Shown in pieces: positions 17,693 to 27,000 of a DNA stretch of 59,310 nt (the first letter of the stretch is position 1; every line of letters begins with the position of its first letter). Source of the stretch: an uncultured Pseudokineococcus sp. (GTDB taxonomy: Bacteria > Actinomycetota > Actinomycetes > Actinomycetales > Quadrisphaeraceae); the NCBI RefSeq assembly GCF_947495735.1, contig NZ_CANMAA010000018.1, positions 1 to 59,310 of the forward strand, in the 5' to 3' direction. The notes below the pieces were generated by a model, which made no database searches, had not been told where the DNA came from, and saw only the letters and a list, made by a program, of their open reading frames with translations. The translations under genes were made by a program, and so were the position numbers.

Positions 17693-18565
17693 ATGACCGA
17701 CCTCGGTGCCGTCTTCCTGCCGCAGCTGCCGCCCGAGCGCCTGCGCGAGGTGGCGCAGGCCGCCGACGCCTCCGGGCTCGACGAGCTGTGGCTGTGGGAG
17801 GACTGCTTCTTCGAGGGCGGCGTCTCCACCGCCGCCGCGGCGCTCGCGTGGACGGAGCGGGTGCGGGTCGGCGTCGGCCTGCTCCCGGTGCCGCTGCGCA
17901 ACGCGGCCCTCGCCGCCATGGAGATGGCGGTGCTGCACCGCACCTTCCCCGGCCGCGCCGAGCTCGTGGTGGGCCACGGCGTCCAGGCGTGGATGGGTCA
18001 GGTCGGGGCCCGCGCCGCCTCGCCGCTGACGCTGCTCGAGGAGCACCTGGTCGCCCTGCGCCGCCTCCTCGCCGGCGAGGAGGTGACGACGTCCGGCCGC
18101 TACGTGCAGCTCGACGGGGTCCGCCTGGACTGGCCGCCGACCGAGCCCGTGCGCGTGCTCGCCGGCGCCGAGGGGCCCAAGACGCTGGAGCTGAGCGGGC
18201 GCGCCGCCGACGGCACCGTCCTCGTGGCCGGCACGACGCCGGAGCGCCTGCGCAGCGCGCGCGAGCGCGTCGACGCCGGGCGCGAGGCCGCCGGGCGGCA
18301 CGACCACCATCGGGTCGTCGTCTACCACCTGGCCGCGACGGGGCCCGGCGCGGCCGAGCGCCTCGCCGGCAGCCGCGCGGCGTGGGACCTCCCGGACGCC
18401 GAGGACGTCGCCACGGCCGGCTCCGCCGAGCAGGTGGCCGACGCCGTGCGCCGCCTGGGCGACGCCGGGGCCGACGTCGTCGTGCTGCAGCCGACGGCGG
18501 ACGAGCCCGACCCCGCGGGCTTCGCCGCCTGGGCCGGCGACCAGGTGCGCCCGCTGCTGGCCTGA
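17693..18565 (+). CDS. LLM-class (F420- or flavin-dependent) oxidoreductase
   Basis: A 290-residue bacterial-luciferase-like TIM barrel. The N-terminus MTDLGAVFLPQLPPERLREVAQAAD and GLDELWLWEDCF are typical of F420-dependent LLM enzymes. RVRVGVGLLPVPLRN, GRAELVVGHGVQAWMGQVG and PVRVLAGAEGPKTLELSG follow in the family order. It transfers hydride with F420 or FMN; the substrate is unknown. The ATG at 17693 is 6 nt after a TAGGGT box and lacks an SD, so it is probably leaderless. It begins 9 bp after the DUF2530 stop but seems to have its own promoter. Confidence 0.88.
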   Translation: MTDLGAVFLPQLPPERLREVAQAADASGLDELWLWEDCFFEGGVSTAAAALAWTERVRVGVGLLPVPLRNAALAAMEMAVLHRTFPGRAELVVGHGVQAWMGQVGARAASPLTLLEEHLVALRRLLAGEEVTTSGRYVQLDGVRLDWPPTEPVRVLAGAEGPKTLELSGRAADGTVLVAGTTPERLRSARERVDAGREAAGRHDHHRVVVYHLAATGPGAAERLAGSRAAWDLPDAEDVATAGSAEQVADAVRRLGDAGADVVVLQPTADEPDPAGFAAWAGDQVRPLLA

Positions 18566-18656
18566 GGCCCCGCGCGGCGGAGAGGGCCGGGCGCGCCCGA
18601 CGCGGCAGCCGCGCGCGTCGGGGAGGATGGGGGCGACCGACCACGACAGGACAGTG

Positions 18657-20306
18657 ATGACCAGCAGCGCCCCCACCGCTCCCGGAGCCGGCTCCGAGGC
18701 CGCCCCCCTCTCCGACGCCCCCTCCTCCGACGCCCCGAGCCGCCACGCGGCGGCGCGGCGCACCTTCGCCGTCATCAGCCACCCCGACGCGGGCAAGTCG
18801 ACGCTCACCGAGGCGCTCGCCCTGCACACCGGCGCCGTCAACCGCGCCGGTCACGTCAAGGGCAAGGCCGGGCGCGCGGGCGTGGTCTCGGACTGGCAGG
18901 AGATGGAGCAGCAGCGCGGCATCTCGATCTCCTCGGCCGTGCTGCAGCTGGACCACCAGGGCCACGTGCTCAACCTCGTCGACACCCCCGGCCACGCCGA
19001 CTTCTCCGAGGACACCTACCGCGTCCTCGCGGCGGTCGACTGCGCGATCATGCTCGTCGACGCCGCCCGCGGCATGGAGCGCCAGACGCGCAAGCTCTTC
19101 GACGTCTGCAAGCACCGCGGCCTGCCCGTCCTCACCGTCATCAACAAGTGGGACCGCCCCGGGCGCGAGGCCCTCGACCTCATGGACGAGGTCGCCGAGG
19201 TCACCGGCATGACGCCGACGCCGCTCACCTGGCCCGTGGGCGTGGCCGGGGACTTCCGCGGCGTGGTCGACCGGCGCACCGGCGGGTACACCGCCTACAC
19301 GCGCACCCCCGGCGGCGCGACGATCGCCGTGCAGGAGCACCTGAGCCCCGAGCAGGCCGACGAGCGCGAGGGCGAGACCTGGACCACCGCCGTCGAGGAG
19401 GCCGAGCTGCTCGCCGTCGAGAACGGCGAGCACGACGAGGAGGCGTTCCTCGCGGGCCGCACGACGCCGGTGCTGTTCGCGGCCGCCGTCCTGAACTTCG
19501 GCGTCGACCACCTGCTGGAGGCGCTGCTGGAGCACGCACCGGCGCCCGGCCCGCGCCCGGACGTCGCGGGCGAGCCGCGGGCGCTGGACACCGGCTTCTC
19601 CGGGCAGGTCTTCAAGATCCAGTCGGGCACCGACCGCGCCCACCGCGACCGCGTGGCGCTCGTGCGCGTGTGCTCGGGCCACTTCGAGCGCGGGACGCCC
19701 CTGACCGTCGCGCGCACGGGGCGCACGCTGACGACCAAGCACGCCCAGCACCTGCAGGGCGCCACCCGCACGAGCATCGAGGAGAGCTGGCCGGGCGACG
19801 TCGTCGGTCTCGTCGGCGCTGCCGGCATCGAGGTCGGCGACACGCTGCACGCGCGCGGCGCCGTGGAGTTCCCGCCCATCCCCTCCTTCGCGCCCGAGCA
19901 CTTCGTCGTCGCCCGGCCCGCCGACCTGTCGCGCTCCAAGCAGTTCCACAAGGGCATCGCCGAGCTCGACGCCGAGGGCGTCGTCCAGGTGCTGCGCTCG
20001 GACCTGCGCGGCGAGCAGGCGCCCGTGCTCGCCGCCGTCGGCCCGCTGCAGCTCGAGGTCGCCGTCCACCGCATGGCCGGCGACTTCAGCTGCCCGATCA
20101 AGACCGAGTCGCTCTCCTACAGCGTCGCCCGCCGCACGACCCGCGAGCACGTGCAGGCGCTGACCCAGCAGCGCGGCACCGAGGTGCTCGAGCGCCGCGA
20201 CGGCGACCTGCTCGCCGTCTTCACCGACGTCTGGCGCCTGAACGGCGTCGTCCGCGAGCTCCCGGACGTCGTCCTCGAGCCGCTCGTCGCCGACACCACC
20301 GGCTGA
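18657..20306 (+). CDS. prfC: Peptide chain release factor 3
   Basis: A 549-residue translational GTPase. G1 is SHPDAGKSTLTEAL, G2 lies in QQRGISISS, G3 is DTPGHADFSED and G4 is NKWD, followed by the beta-barrel domain II (GQVFKIQSG) and the RF3-type domain III ending in FTDVWRLNGVVRELPDVVLEPL. RF3 removes RF1/RF2 from the ribosome after peptide release and acts in post-peptidyl-transfer quality control. The first 25 residues are a Ser/Ala/Pro-rich extension. The ATG at 18657 follows GGACAG; an adjacent GTG (18654) is possible. Confidence 0.95.
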   Translation: MTSSAPTAPGAGSEAAPLSDAPSSDAPSRHAAARRTFAVISHPDAGKSTLTEALALHTGAVNRAGHVKGKAGRAGVVSDWQEMEQQRGISISSAVLQLDHQGHVLNLVDTPGHADFSEDTYRVLAAVDCAIMLVDAARGMERQTRKLFDVCKHRGLPVLTVINKWDRPGREALDLMDEVAEVTGMTPTPLTWPVGVAGDFRGVVDRRTGGYTAYTRTPGGATIAVQEHLSPEQADEREGETWTTAVEEAELLAVENGEHDEEAFLAGRTTPVLFAAAVLNFGVDHLLEALLEHAPAPGPRPDVAGEPRALDTGFSGQVFKIQSGTDRAHRDRVALVRVCSGHFERGTPLTVARTGRTLTTKHAQHLQGATRTSIEESWPGDVVGLVGAAGIEVGDTLHARGAVEFPPIPSFAPEHFVVARPADLSRSKQFHKGIAELDAEGVVQVLRSDLRGEQAPVLAAVGPLQLEVAVHRMAGDFSCPIKTESLSYSVARRTTREHVQALTQQRGTEVLERRDGDLLAVFTDVWRLNGVVRELPDVVLEPLVADTTG

Positions 20307-20316
20307 GCGCGCGAGA

Positions 20317-20398
20317 CGACCTGCAGAAGTCATCGCCGTCGCACCCGGCAGGCGGCTGACGTGCGGTGACGCTGCGTCAGCCGGACTTCTGCAGGTCG
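20317..20398. repeat. Nested palindromic element after prfC
   Basis: Outer arms of 15 bp (CGACCTGCAGAAGTC at 20317-20331 and its inverse at 20384-20398) enclose 52 bp. Inner arms of 8 bp are GGCTGACG (20354-20361) and CGTCAGCC (20375-20382). The element overlaps the last codons of the convergent gene ending at 20377. It may be a bidirectional terminator or a copy of a small palindromic repeat family. Confidence 0.75.
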
Positions 20399-20859
20399 CC
20401 TGGCGCTCGTCGCCCCCCGGGCGGGTCCGCGCGCGCCGCCAGCACGGTCAGCACCGCCGAGACCGCGGCGATGACGAGCCGCGGGTGGGCGGCGCCGCGA
20501 CGGCGCAGGAACGCCTCCGCCTCGCGGTCGAGGGCGAGCGCCAACCACTGGACGCCGGCGGTGAGCACGGCGGCCGCGGCGGGGAGAGCGGCGCCGGAGG
20601 GCAGCCCCGCCTCGGCGGGCAGCACGGCATCGGCGGGCCGCGGCGACCTCGCGGGGGCGGCAGCGGACGGCGAGGGCTCGTCGGGCCCCTGGCGCTGGCC
20701 GACCGCGACCGCCGTCGCGACGAGGGCCGCGGGAGCGCCGACCAGCACCGCCCTCAGCACCCCCGTCGCGCGCCCGACGGGCACCAGGCCGCCCAGGCCG
20801 CCGACGACCGCGGCCGTCACCGGGCTGCGCAGCACGGTCTGGACACGTGAGCGCTCCAT
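20377..20859 (-). CDS. Small membrane-associated protein of unknown function
   Basis: A 160-residue Ala-rich protein with three hydrophobic stretches (VTAAVVGGLGGLVPVG, VLVGAPAALVATAVAV and LVIAAVSAVLTVLAA) and a Pro/Ala-rich middle. No family was recognised. The ATG at 20859 follows a TAGGGT box by 7 nt with no SD, so it is probably leaderless. The last residues (DLQKSG) are encoded by the right arm of the nested palindrome, so the C-terminus may have been changed by insertion of that element. Confidence 0.55.
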   Translation of the reverse strand: MERSRVQTVLRSPVTAAVVGGLGGLVPVGRATGVLRAVLVGAPAALVATAVAVGQRQGPDEPSPSAAAPARSPRPADAVLPAEAGLPSGAALPAAAAVLTAGVQWLALALDREAEAFLRRRGAAHPRLVIAAVSAVLTVLAARADPPGGRRAPGDLQKSG

Positions 20860-20869
20860 CGCCCGGACC

Positions 20870-23860
20870 CTAGCGAGCGGTCGCGGGCCCGGCCCCGTCC
20901 TGCAGCGCCGCGACGGGGCCGGTCGCCTCGGCCGGCATCCCGTGGTCGACGGGCCGGTCCTCCGGCGCCGTGCCCCACGCCCGGTCGGGCTCCTCGCCGA
21001 CGGCGACGCGGACGTGTCCGCCCTCGAGCAGGACCGAGGCGGGCAGCCACGAGCGGCTCCACGGCCGGCCGTCGACCCGCACGCCCCGGACGTGGACGTC
21101 GGCGCGGGAGGCCTGCGGCGCCGTGATGGTGGTCGTCGGGCCGCCGTCGCGGTGGATCCGGACCTGGGTGAAGGTCGGGCTGGAGATCAGCATCTCGCCG
21201 CGGCTCGGCGTCTGCGGGTACAGGCCGATCGCGCCCCAGACGTACCAGGCGGACATGGTCCCGAGGTCGTCGTTGCCGGGGAGCCCGCCGGGGCCGGTCG
21301 TGTAGACCTCGTCCAGGTAGGCGCGGACCGTCTCCTGCGTCTTCCACGGCTGCCCGAGGGCGTTGTAGAGCCACGGGACGTGGATGCCGGGCTCGTTCGT
21401 GGGGTCGTAGCCCTCCGGCCCGCCGGTCGCCCACGAGCCGTCGTCGTCGTGGAAGAAGTCGTCGAGCCGCTCGACGGCTCGCTCCTCACCGCCCATGAGC
21501 TGCGCCAGCCGGGCGACGTCGTGCTGGACCATCCACGTGTAGGTCGCCGAGGTGCCCTGGGCGAAGCCCACCTCGGTCCCGGGCGAGAAGGGCTCCACCC
21601 AGGAGCCGTCAGCGTTGCGCGCCTGCTGGTAGCCGTCGTCCGCGGTGGCCTCGGGGTTGAAGGTGTTCTGCCACCAGCCGGCCCGGTCGGTGAAGGTCTC
21701 GGCGACGTCGTCGCGTCCCAGCCGGCGCGCCCAGTCCGCCAGGGCGTAGTCCGCGGTGGCGTCCTCGAGCGTCTCCGCGGCCCCGCCCCAGCAGTGGCAG
21801 TCGTCCTGCGGGGCGTAGTGCAGGTCGAGGTAGGCGGCGAGGTTCGGGCGCATGCCGTGGCACTGCCCGGGGCAGCCGTAGTCCGAGAGCCCCTCGGGCC
21901 GGGGGACGGTCGCCTGGCGCACGAGGGAGTCGAACGCGGCCTCGACGTCGAAGCCGTCCACGCCGAGGGCGTGCATGCCGGCGAGCGTGGGCGCGCTCGG
22001 GTCCCCCGTCATGACCCTCGTGGCGCCGTTGACGTGGATCCACCGGTCCCAGACGCCGTCGTTCTGCTCGGAGAGGTTGAGCAGCGACTGGGCGAAGTCG
22101 CCGGCGACCTCGGGCTCGAGCAGCGCCAGCAGCTGCGTGTGCGCGCGGTACTGGTCCCAGCCGGAGAAGTTGCCGTACTGGGCCTCCTGGCCCTCGACCA
22201 CGCGGTGCACCTGCTGGTCGCCGCCGGGGTAGGTGCCGGCGACGTCGCTGGTCACGTTGGGCTGCAGGAACGAGTGGTACAGCGCCGTGTAGAGCTTCGT
22301 CAGGTCCTCGGGGGTGCCGCCGCGGACCTGGACGCCCTTGAGCTGGCGGTCCCAGAGCCGGTCCCCCGAGCGGGCGACGCGCTCGACGGTGTCCCGGGGG
22401 CGCAGCTCGGCGGCGAGGTTCTCCTCGGCCGCCTCGGCGCTGGTGTAGGACAGCCCGACCCGCATGGTGACCGGCCCCTGCGCGGGGTCGAAGCCGACGT
22501 ACCCGCCGGAGCCGCGGCCCGCGCGCGCCGCACCGGTCTCGAAGGTCTCGCCGCCGCTGGCCTCCAGCGTCCCCGGGCGCAGCTCGCCGTCGACCCAGGT
22601 GCCCGTCGTGGTGAAGTCCTGGTCGAAGTGCGCCGTGAAGTGCAGCCGGTAGTAGGAGTACTTGTTGCTGCCGCCGCCGTTGCCGCGCCGGCTGCAGAAG
22701 CCGCCGGTGAGCACCGACCCAGAGACGGTCCGGGCCTCGGGGTCGATGCGGACGTCCGCGTCCTCGCTGCCGTTCAGGGAGTTCGACGTGCGGAAGAGCA
22801 GCCGCGCCGGCTGGTCCTCCGGGAACTCGAGGGTGCCGACGCCGGCGCGGGTCGTGGCGGCGAAGTCCGTCGAGACGCCGTTGGCCAGGTCCAGGGCGTA
22901 CCGACCCGGCTCGGCGACCTCGTCGGCGTGGGAGAAGTCGCTGGCGTAGACCGCGTCCGTCGTGTCCGCGCTCGGCGAGGACGTCACCTCCCCGACGTGC
23001 GGGAACACCGGGACGTCGCCGGAGGCCCCGGGGTAGCAGCCCGCGCCGTTGACGTGCGTGAGCGAGAACCCCCGCAGCCGGGTGGTGTCGTAGGCGTAGC
23101 CGTTGCTGCCGCCGGTCGTCGTCTGGTCGCCCCGGGTGGTGGTGGGCGACCACGACAGCATCCCGAAGGGCCGCACGGCGCCCGGGTAGGTGTTGCCCCC
23201 GCGGGCGGAGCCGATGAGGGGGTCGACGTACCCGGTGACGCTGGTGCCGCGAGGCGCGTCGAGGTAGCCGGGCGGCGGCGAGAACGCCGACGACGGCACG
23301 ACCTGCTCCGCGAGCTGCGGGCTCGACCACCGCAGGACCAGGTCCGCCTCGCCGGTGACCTGGACGTGCTCGACCCGGATGTCGTGGGCGCGGTCGGCGC
23401 TGAGCTCCACCGGGGCGCTGGTCTGCTCGACCTCCCCCTCGTCGGCCCAGCGGTCGAGCACCGGCTCGCCGTCGACGAGGACGCGGAAGCCGTCGTCCCC
23501 GGTGGCCGAGAAGGTGTAGGTCGCCGTGGCGGGAGCGCTCAGCCGACCGGTCCACCGCGCCGCCACGTGCTCCCCGCGCCCCGCCACCCGCTCGTAACGG
23601 TCGCGCAGGTCCGTGAAGTCGATCGCGTCGTCCAGGACGGTGCCGCCCCGCTGCGCGAGGTCGCGCGCCCCGGGCGCCGAGGACGTGAAGTACTCCCCCA
23701 CGAGGCCGTGCACGGCGTCGTCGACCGGGGCCGCCGCGGGGGCGCCGGGAGCCGCGGCCCGCGCTGCGGGGGCGGCGACGCCGAGCGGCACCAGCAGCGC
23801 CGTCGCCGTGAGGGCCGCCGCGGTGGCGAGCAGGGCGGGGACCGGACGTCGAGCGCTCAC
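20870..23860 (-). CDS. Secreted GH92 alpha-mannosidase with N-terminal PA14 domain
   Basis: A 996-residue exported enzyme. The signal peptide (about 1-36) ends in an Ala-rich cleavage region. A PA14 domain (about 52-190: GLVGEYFTSS, TYTFSATGDDGFRVLVDG) may bind glycans. The GH92 catalytic part begins YVDPLIGSARGGNTYPGAVRPFG and contains GFSLTHVNGAGC, FSGWDQYRAH, GCPGQCHGMRPN, TNEPGIHVPWLYNALGQPW and GNDDLGTMSAWYVW. The last holds the conserved catalytic acidic cluster. GH92 enzymes are Ca-dependent exo-alpha-mannosidases acting on N-glycans or yeast mannan. The GTG start has GGAGAG upstream. No sugar transporter is adjacent. Confidence 0.92.
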   Translation of the reverse strand: MSARRPVPALLATAAALTATALLVPLGVAAPAARAAAPGAPAAAPVDDAVHGLVGEYFTSSAPGARDLAQRGGTVLDDAIDFTDLRDRYERVAGRGEHVAARWTGRLSAPATATYTFSATGDDGFRVLVDGEPVLDRWADEGEVEQTSAPVELSADRAHDIRVEHVQVTGEADLVLRWSSPQLAEQVVPSSAFSPPPGYLDAPRGTSVTGYVDPLIGSARGGNTYPGAVRPFGMLSWSPTTTRGDQTTTGGSNGYAYDTTRLRGFSLTHVNGAGCYPGASGDVPVFPHVGEVTSSPSADTTDAVYASDFSHADEVAEPGRYALDLANGVSTDFAATTRAGVGTLEFPEDQPARLLFRTSNSLNGSEDADVRIDPEARTVSGSVLTGGFCSRRGNGGGSNKYSYYRLHFTAHFDQDFTTTGTWVDGELRPGTLEASGGETFETGAARAGRGSGGYVGFDPAQGPVTMRVGLSYTSAEAAEENLAAELRPRDTVERVARSGDRLWDRQLKGVQVRGGTPEDLTKLYTALYHSFLQPNVTSDVAGTYPGGDQQVHRVVEGQEAQYGNFSGWDQYRAHTQLLALLEPEVAGDFAQSLLNLSEQNDGVWDRWIHVNGATRVMTGDPSAPTLAGMHALGVDGFDVEAAFDSLVRQATVPRPEGLSDYGCPGQCHGMRPNLAAYLDLHYAPQDDCHCWGGAAETLEDATADYALADWARRLGRDDVAETFTDRAGWWQNTFNPEATADDGYQQARNADGSWVEPFSPGTEVGFAQGTSATYTWMVQHDVARLAQLMGGEERAVERLDDFFHDDDGSWATGGPEGYDPTNEPGIHVPWLYNALGQPWKTQETVRAYLDEVYTTGPGGLPGNDDLGTMSAWYVWGAIGLYPQTPSRGEMLISSPTFTQVRIHRDGGPTTTITAPQASRADVHVRGVRVDGRPWSRSWLPASVLLEGGHVRVAVGEEPDRAWGTAPEDRPVDHGMPAEATGPVAALQDGAGPATAR

Positions 23861-24006
23861 GTGCTCTCCAGGGACTCAGACCAGTGCGACCGGGCCAGCG
23901 AAGCACCGAACCGGTAGACGACGGGCGAAGGGGACGAGTCCATCCGGTGCTGAGTCATCACCGGGGCCGCACGTCGGGCCGACGACGGTCGAGAGGGAGG
24001 TCTGCG

Positions 24007-27000
24007 TCAGGACCCGGGCCGCTGGGTGACGCGGACCTCCACCTCGACGGGCGAGGGCGCGTCCAGGGCGACGTCGACCAGCAGCGCCCAGGCGGGAGCG
24101 GGACCGGCGGGCGCGGGCAGCCCCGCGGCGAGGAGCAGGTCGGTCAGGGCCGAGCGCGCGGACCAGGCGCCGGCCGCCCAGGCCAGCGCCCGCCCGGCGC
24201 CGCGGGCGTCGACCGCGGAGGCCGTGGCGGGCTCGCGGTCGGACACCGCCGACGCGACCCAGGCCTCGACGCGCTCGCCGTCGACGACGAGCGCGTCGTG
24301 GAGCACGAGGCGCACCTCCTCCGCGGCGGGGTCGCCGGCCAGGCCCAGGAGCGCGCGGACGGCGTCCGGGAGCGCCACCGCGCGTCCGGTGCTCTCGACG
24401 CGGCCCGGCAGGTCGTCGGCCGCCAGCGGCAGGTCGAGCAGCTCGGCCACGAGCTCGCCGGTGCCGCGCGGGACGAGGAGCGCCGGCCCGCACGCCGGGT
24501 GCGCCGCCGCGAACGGGTCGTCGACGACGCGAGGCTCCTCCCGGCGCACCGCGGTGCCGTCCGCGGCCAGGCACGCGAGGCGCTCGGGCACGTCCAGCAC
24601 GACGGGCCCGGCCGCACCGGCGTCCGCGACGCGCTCCGCCAGGGCCCGCCACGCCCCGAGCAGCGCGGCGGTGCCGGCGGGACCGCCGGGCACCGACGGC
24701 GGGTCGAGCACCGCGGCCCAGGCCCCGGCGTCCAGGTCCTCCCAGCCCGCCACGACGCCGGTGGCGGCCCGCCACCCGGGCGGCAGGGCCGCTCCCCCGG
24801 GCGGCGGCGCGGGCAGCAGCGCCCGCAGGGCGGGCGGGGCGTCCGGGTCGGCGCAGGCGGCCCCCCGGTCATCAGGGGTGCCGGGGCGCAGCACCTCCGC
24901 CAGGACCACGGCGGTCGGGGACGCCACCACCGCCGTCTCCCCTCCTGGCCCGCGCAGCCGCAGGCGCGGGCGCAGGACGGCGGCGGCGCGGGGGCCCTCG
25001 AGCGCGGCGGCCAGCACGGCGACGACACCCGACGCGCCTCCCGTGCCGTCGTCGTCGTCCTCCTCGGGCGCGACGAGGTCCAGGTCGCGCACCAGCGCCA
25101 CCTCGTCGGCGACCCACCCTCCGGCGCCCTGCGCGACCTCCTCCGCGGCGTCGAGCCAGCCCGGCGCCGCGTCGACGAGCTCCTCGGGCGGGTCGTCCAG
25201 GTCCACCTCGTCCCAGAGGAGGACGCCCGCCGACCCCGTGACCCCCACCGCCACGAGGGCGCTCGCCGACCAGCGCTCGAGGAGGTCGGCGGCGAGGGGC
25301 GCCACCTCGTCGGGGTCGAAGAACGCCGCGGCCGGCGAGCCGGGCAGGACGAGCGAGGCCGCGGGGGCCAGCTCGTCGCCGTCGTCCCGCAGGGGCAGGT
25401 CGAGCAGCCACGCCCGGGCCCCGGGCACGACGCCCACCGGCGCCGGCCCGGCGGGGAGCTCGTCCGCGCCGTCGGCCGTGACCCAGCCGAGCACCGCGGC
25501 CGCCAGCGCGTCGACGACGTCGTCCGGGTCCGCCGGCTCCGCCCGGTTCGCCGGGCTCCCGGCGCCGAGGCCCTCGACGAGGTCGTCGAGGTCGTCTTCG
25601 GCGAGGGCCTCGGCGACCGCGCGGACGGCGCCCGCGGTCGCCGGGTCGTCCAGCAGCGCCGCGGGCCCCGCCGGCACCGCGCCGAGGCGCTCGAGCAGGG
25701 CGGCCGCCGCCGGGTCGGCGCCGGCCCGCGGGTCGATCAGCCGCAGCCCGTGCTCGGCCAGGAGCGCTGCCACCGCCCTGTCCGCCGCACCGGTGCCGCC
25801 GACGACGTCGACCGCGGCGGGCCCGGCGAGCAGCGCCCCGCGGCAGCCGCGCACCCAGCGCCCGCCCGCCAGCGGCACGGGCAGCCCGGCCAGCGCCTCG
25901 CGCGCCCGCTGGTCGAGGGCCAGGGGGGCGAGCGCGGCCGCGAGCGCCCGCCACCGCGCGAGCCCCGCCCCCGGCTCCCCCGCCGCACCGTCCTGGTCGT
26001 CCCCCGTCGCGTCGCCCCAGGTCGCGTCGCCCCAGGTGGCGTCGTCCTCGGTCGCGTCGTGCCAGGTCGCGACATCGTCCGCCTCCGCCGCGCCCGGCGA
26101 CGGGACCCCGCCGAGGTCCTCCCCCGGGGCGGGCAGCGGCCAGCCGTCGACGAGGTCGGCCAGCGCCAGGCGTCCGACGCCGAGCACCTCCAGCGCCGCC
26201 CGGTGCCGCCGGGGCGCCGCGACGAGCGCGGGCTCGGCGGCGGCGAGCGCCGCGAGCGCGTCGGCGTCCGGCGGGGTGCCGCCGTCCTCGAGCGCCAGGG
26301 CGCGCGCGCCGGGCAGCAGCCGTCCCGCACCGCCGGCCGCGGGGACCAGCAGCGGGACGTCCGGCAGGACCTCGTCGAGCACCCGTCGCAGGGCGGTGTC
26401 CACCCAGCCGGCCGACGGGCCCACGGGCACGAGGTCCAGCGGGTCGGGGAGGCCCTCGTCCTCGTCGTCGCCGGCGGTCCGCTCCGCCGCGACGAGCCCG
26501 AGGAGGTCCGCGTACGCCGCCCCGGCCTCGCGCAGCACGGCGGCCGCGGCCGGACCGGGCTCGACGTGGCGGCGCGTCGGCTCCAGCGGCAGCCCGGCCA
26601 CCAGGACGGCCGGCCACGGCAGCGGCTCGTCGGTGGGCGTGGGGGCCAGCAGCACGCCCTCCCCCGCCGCGGCGACCGGCGCCGACCCGAGGGCCGCGGC
26701 CAGCGGGTCGAGCGGCGCCAGCCGTCGCGGCAGGGCCCACGCGAGCGACCACCGCGGGTCCGCCTGCTCCTCCGCGGGCCGACCGGCGAGCACCGCCGGT
26801 GCGTGCGTCCCCGTGCGGCGCACCACGACCCAGCGCTCGGCGACGTCGCGCAGCACCCGCGCCGGGGCGCCGGACCGCTCGAGCACCACCTCCCCGAGCG
26901 CCGGCAGCGCCAGCAGCAGCGGGTCGTCGACGGCGTCGAGCAGGCGCACGACCCCGTCCACGGCCGCCTCGCGCAGCGGCAGCGCGACGACGGTCGACCA

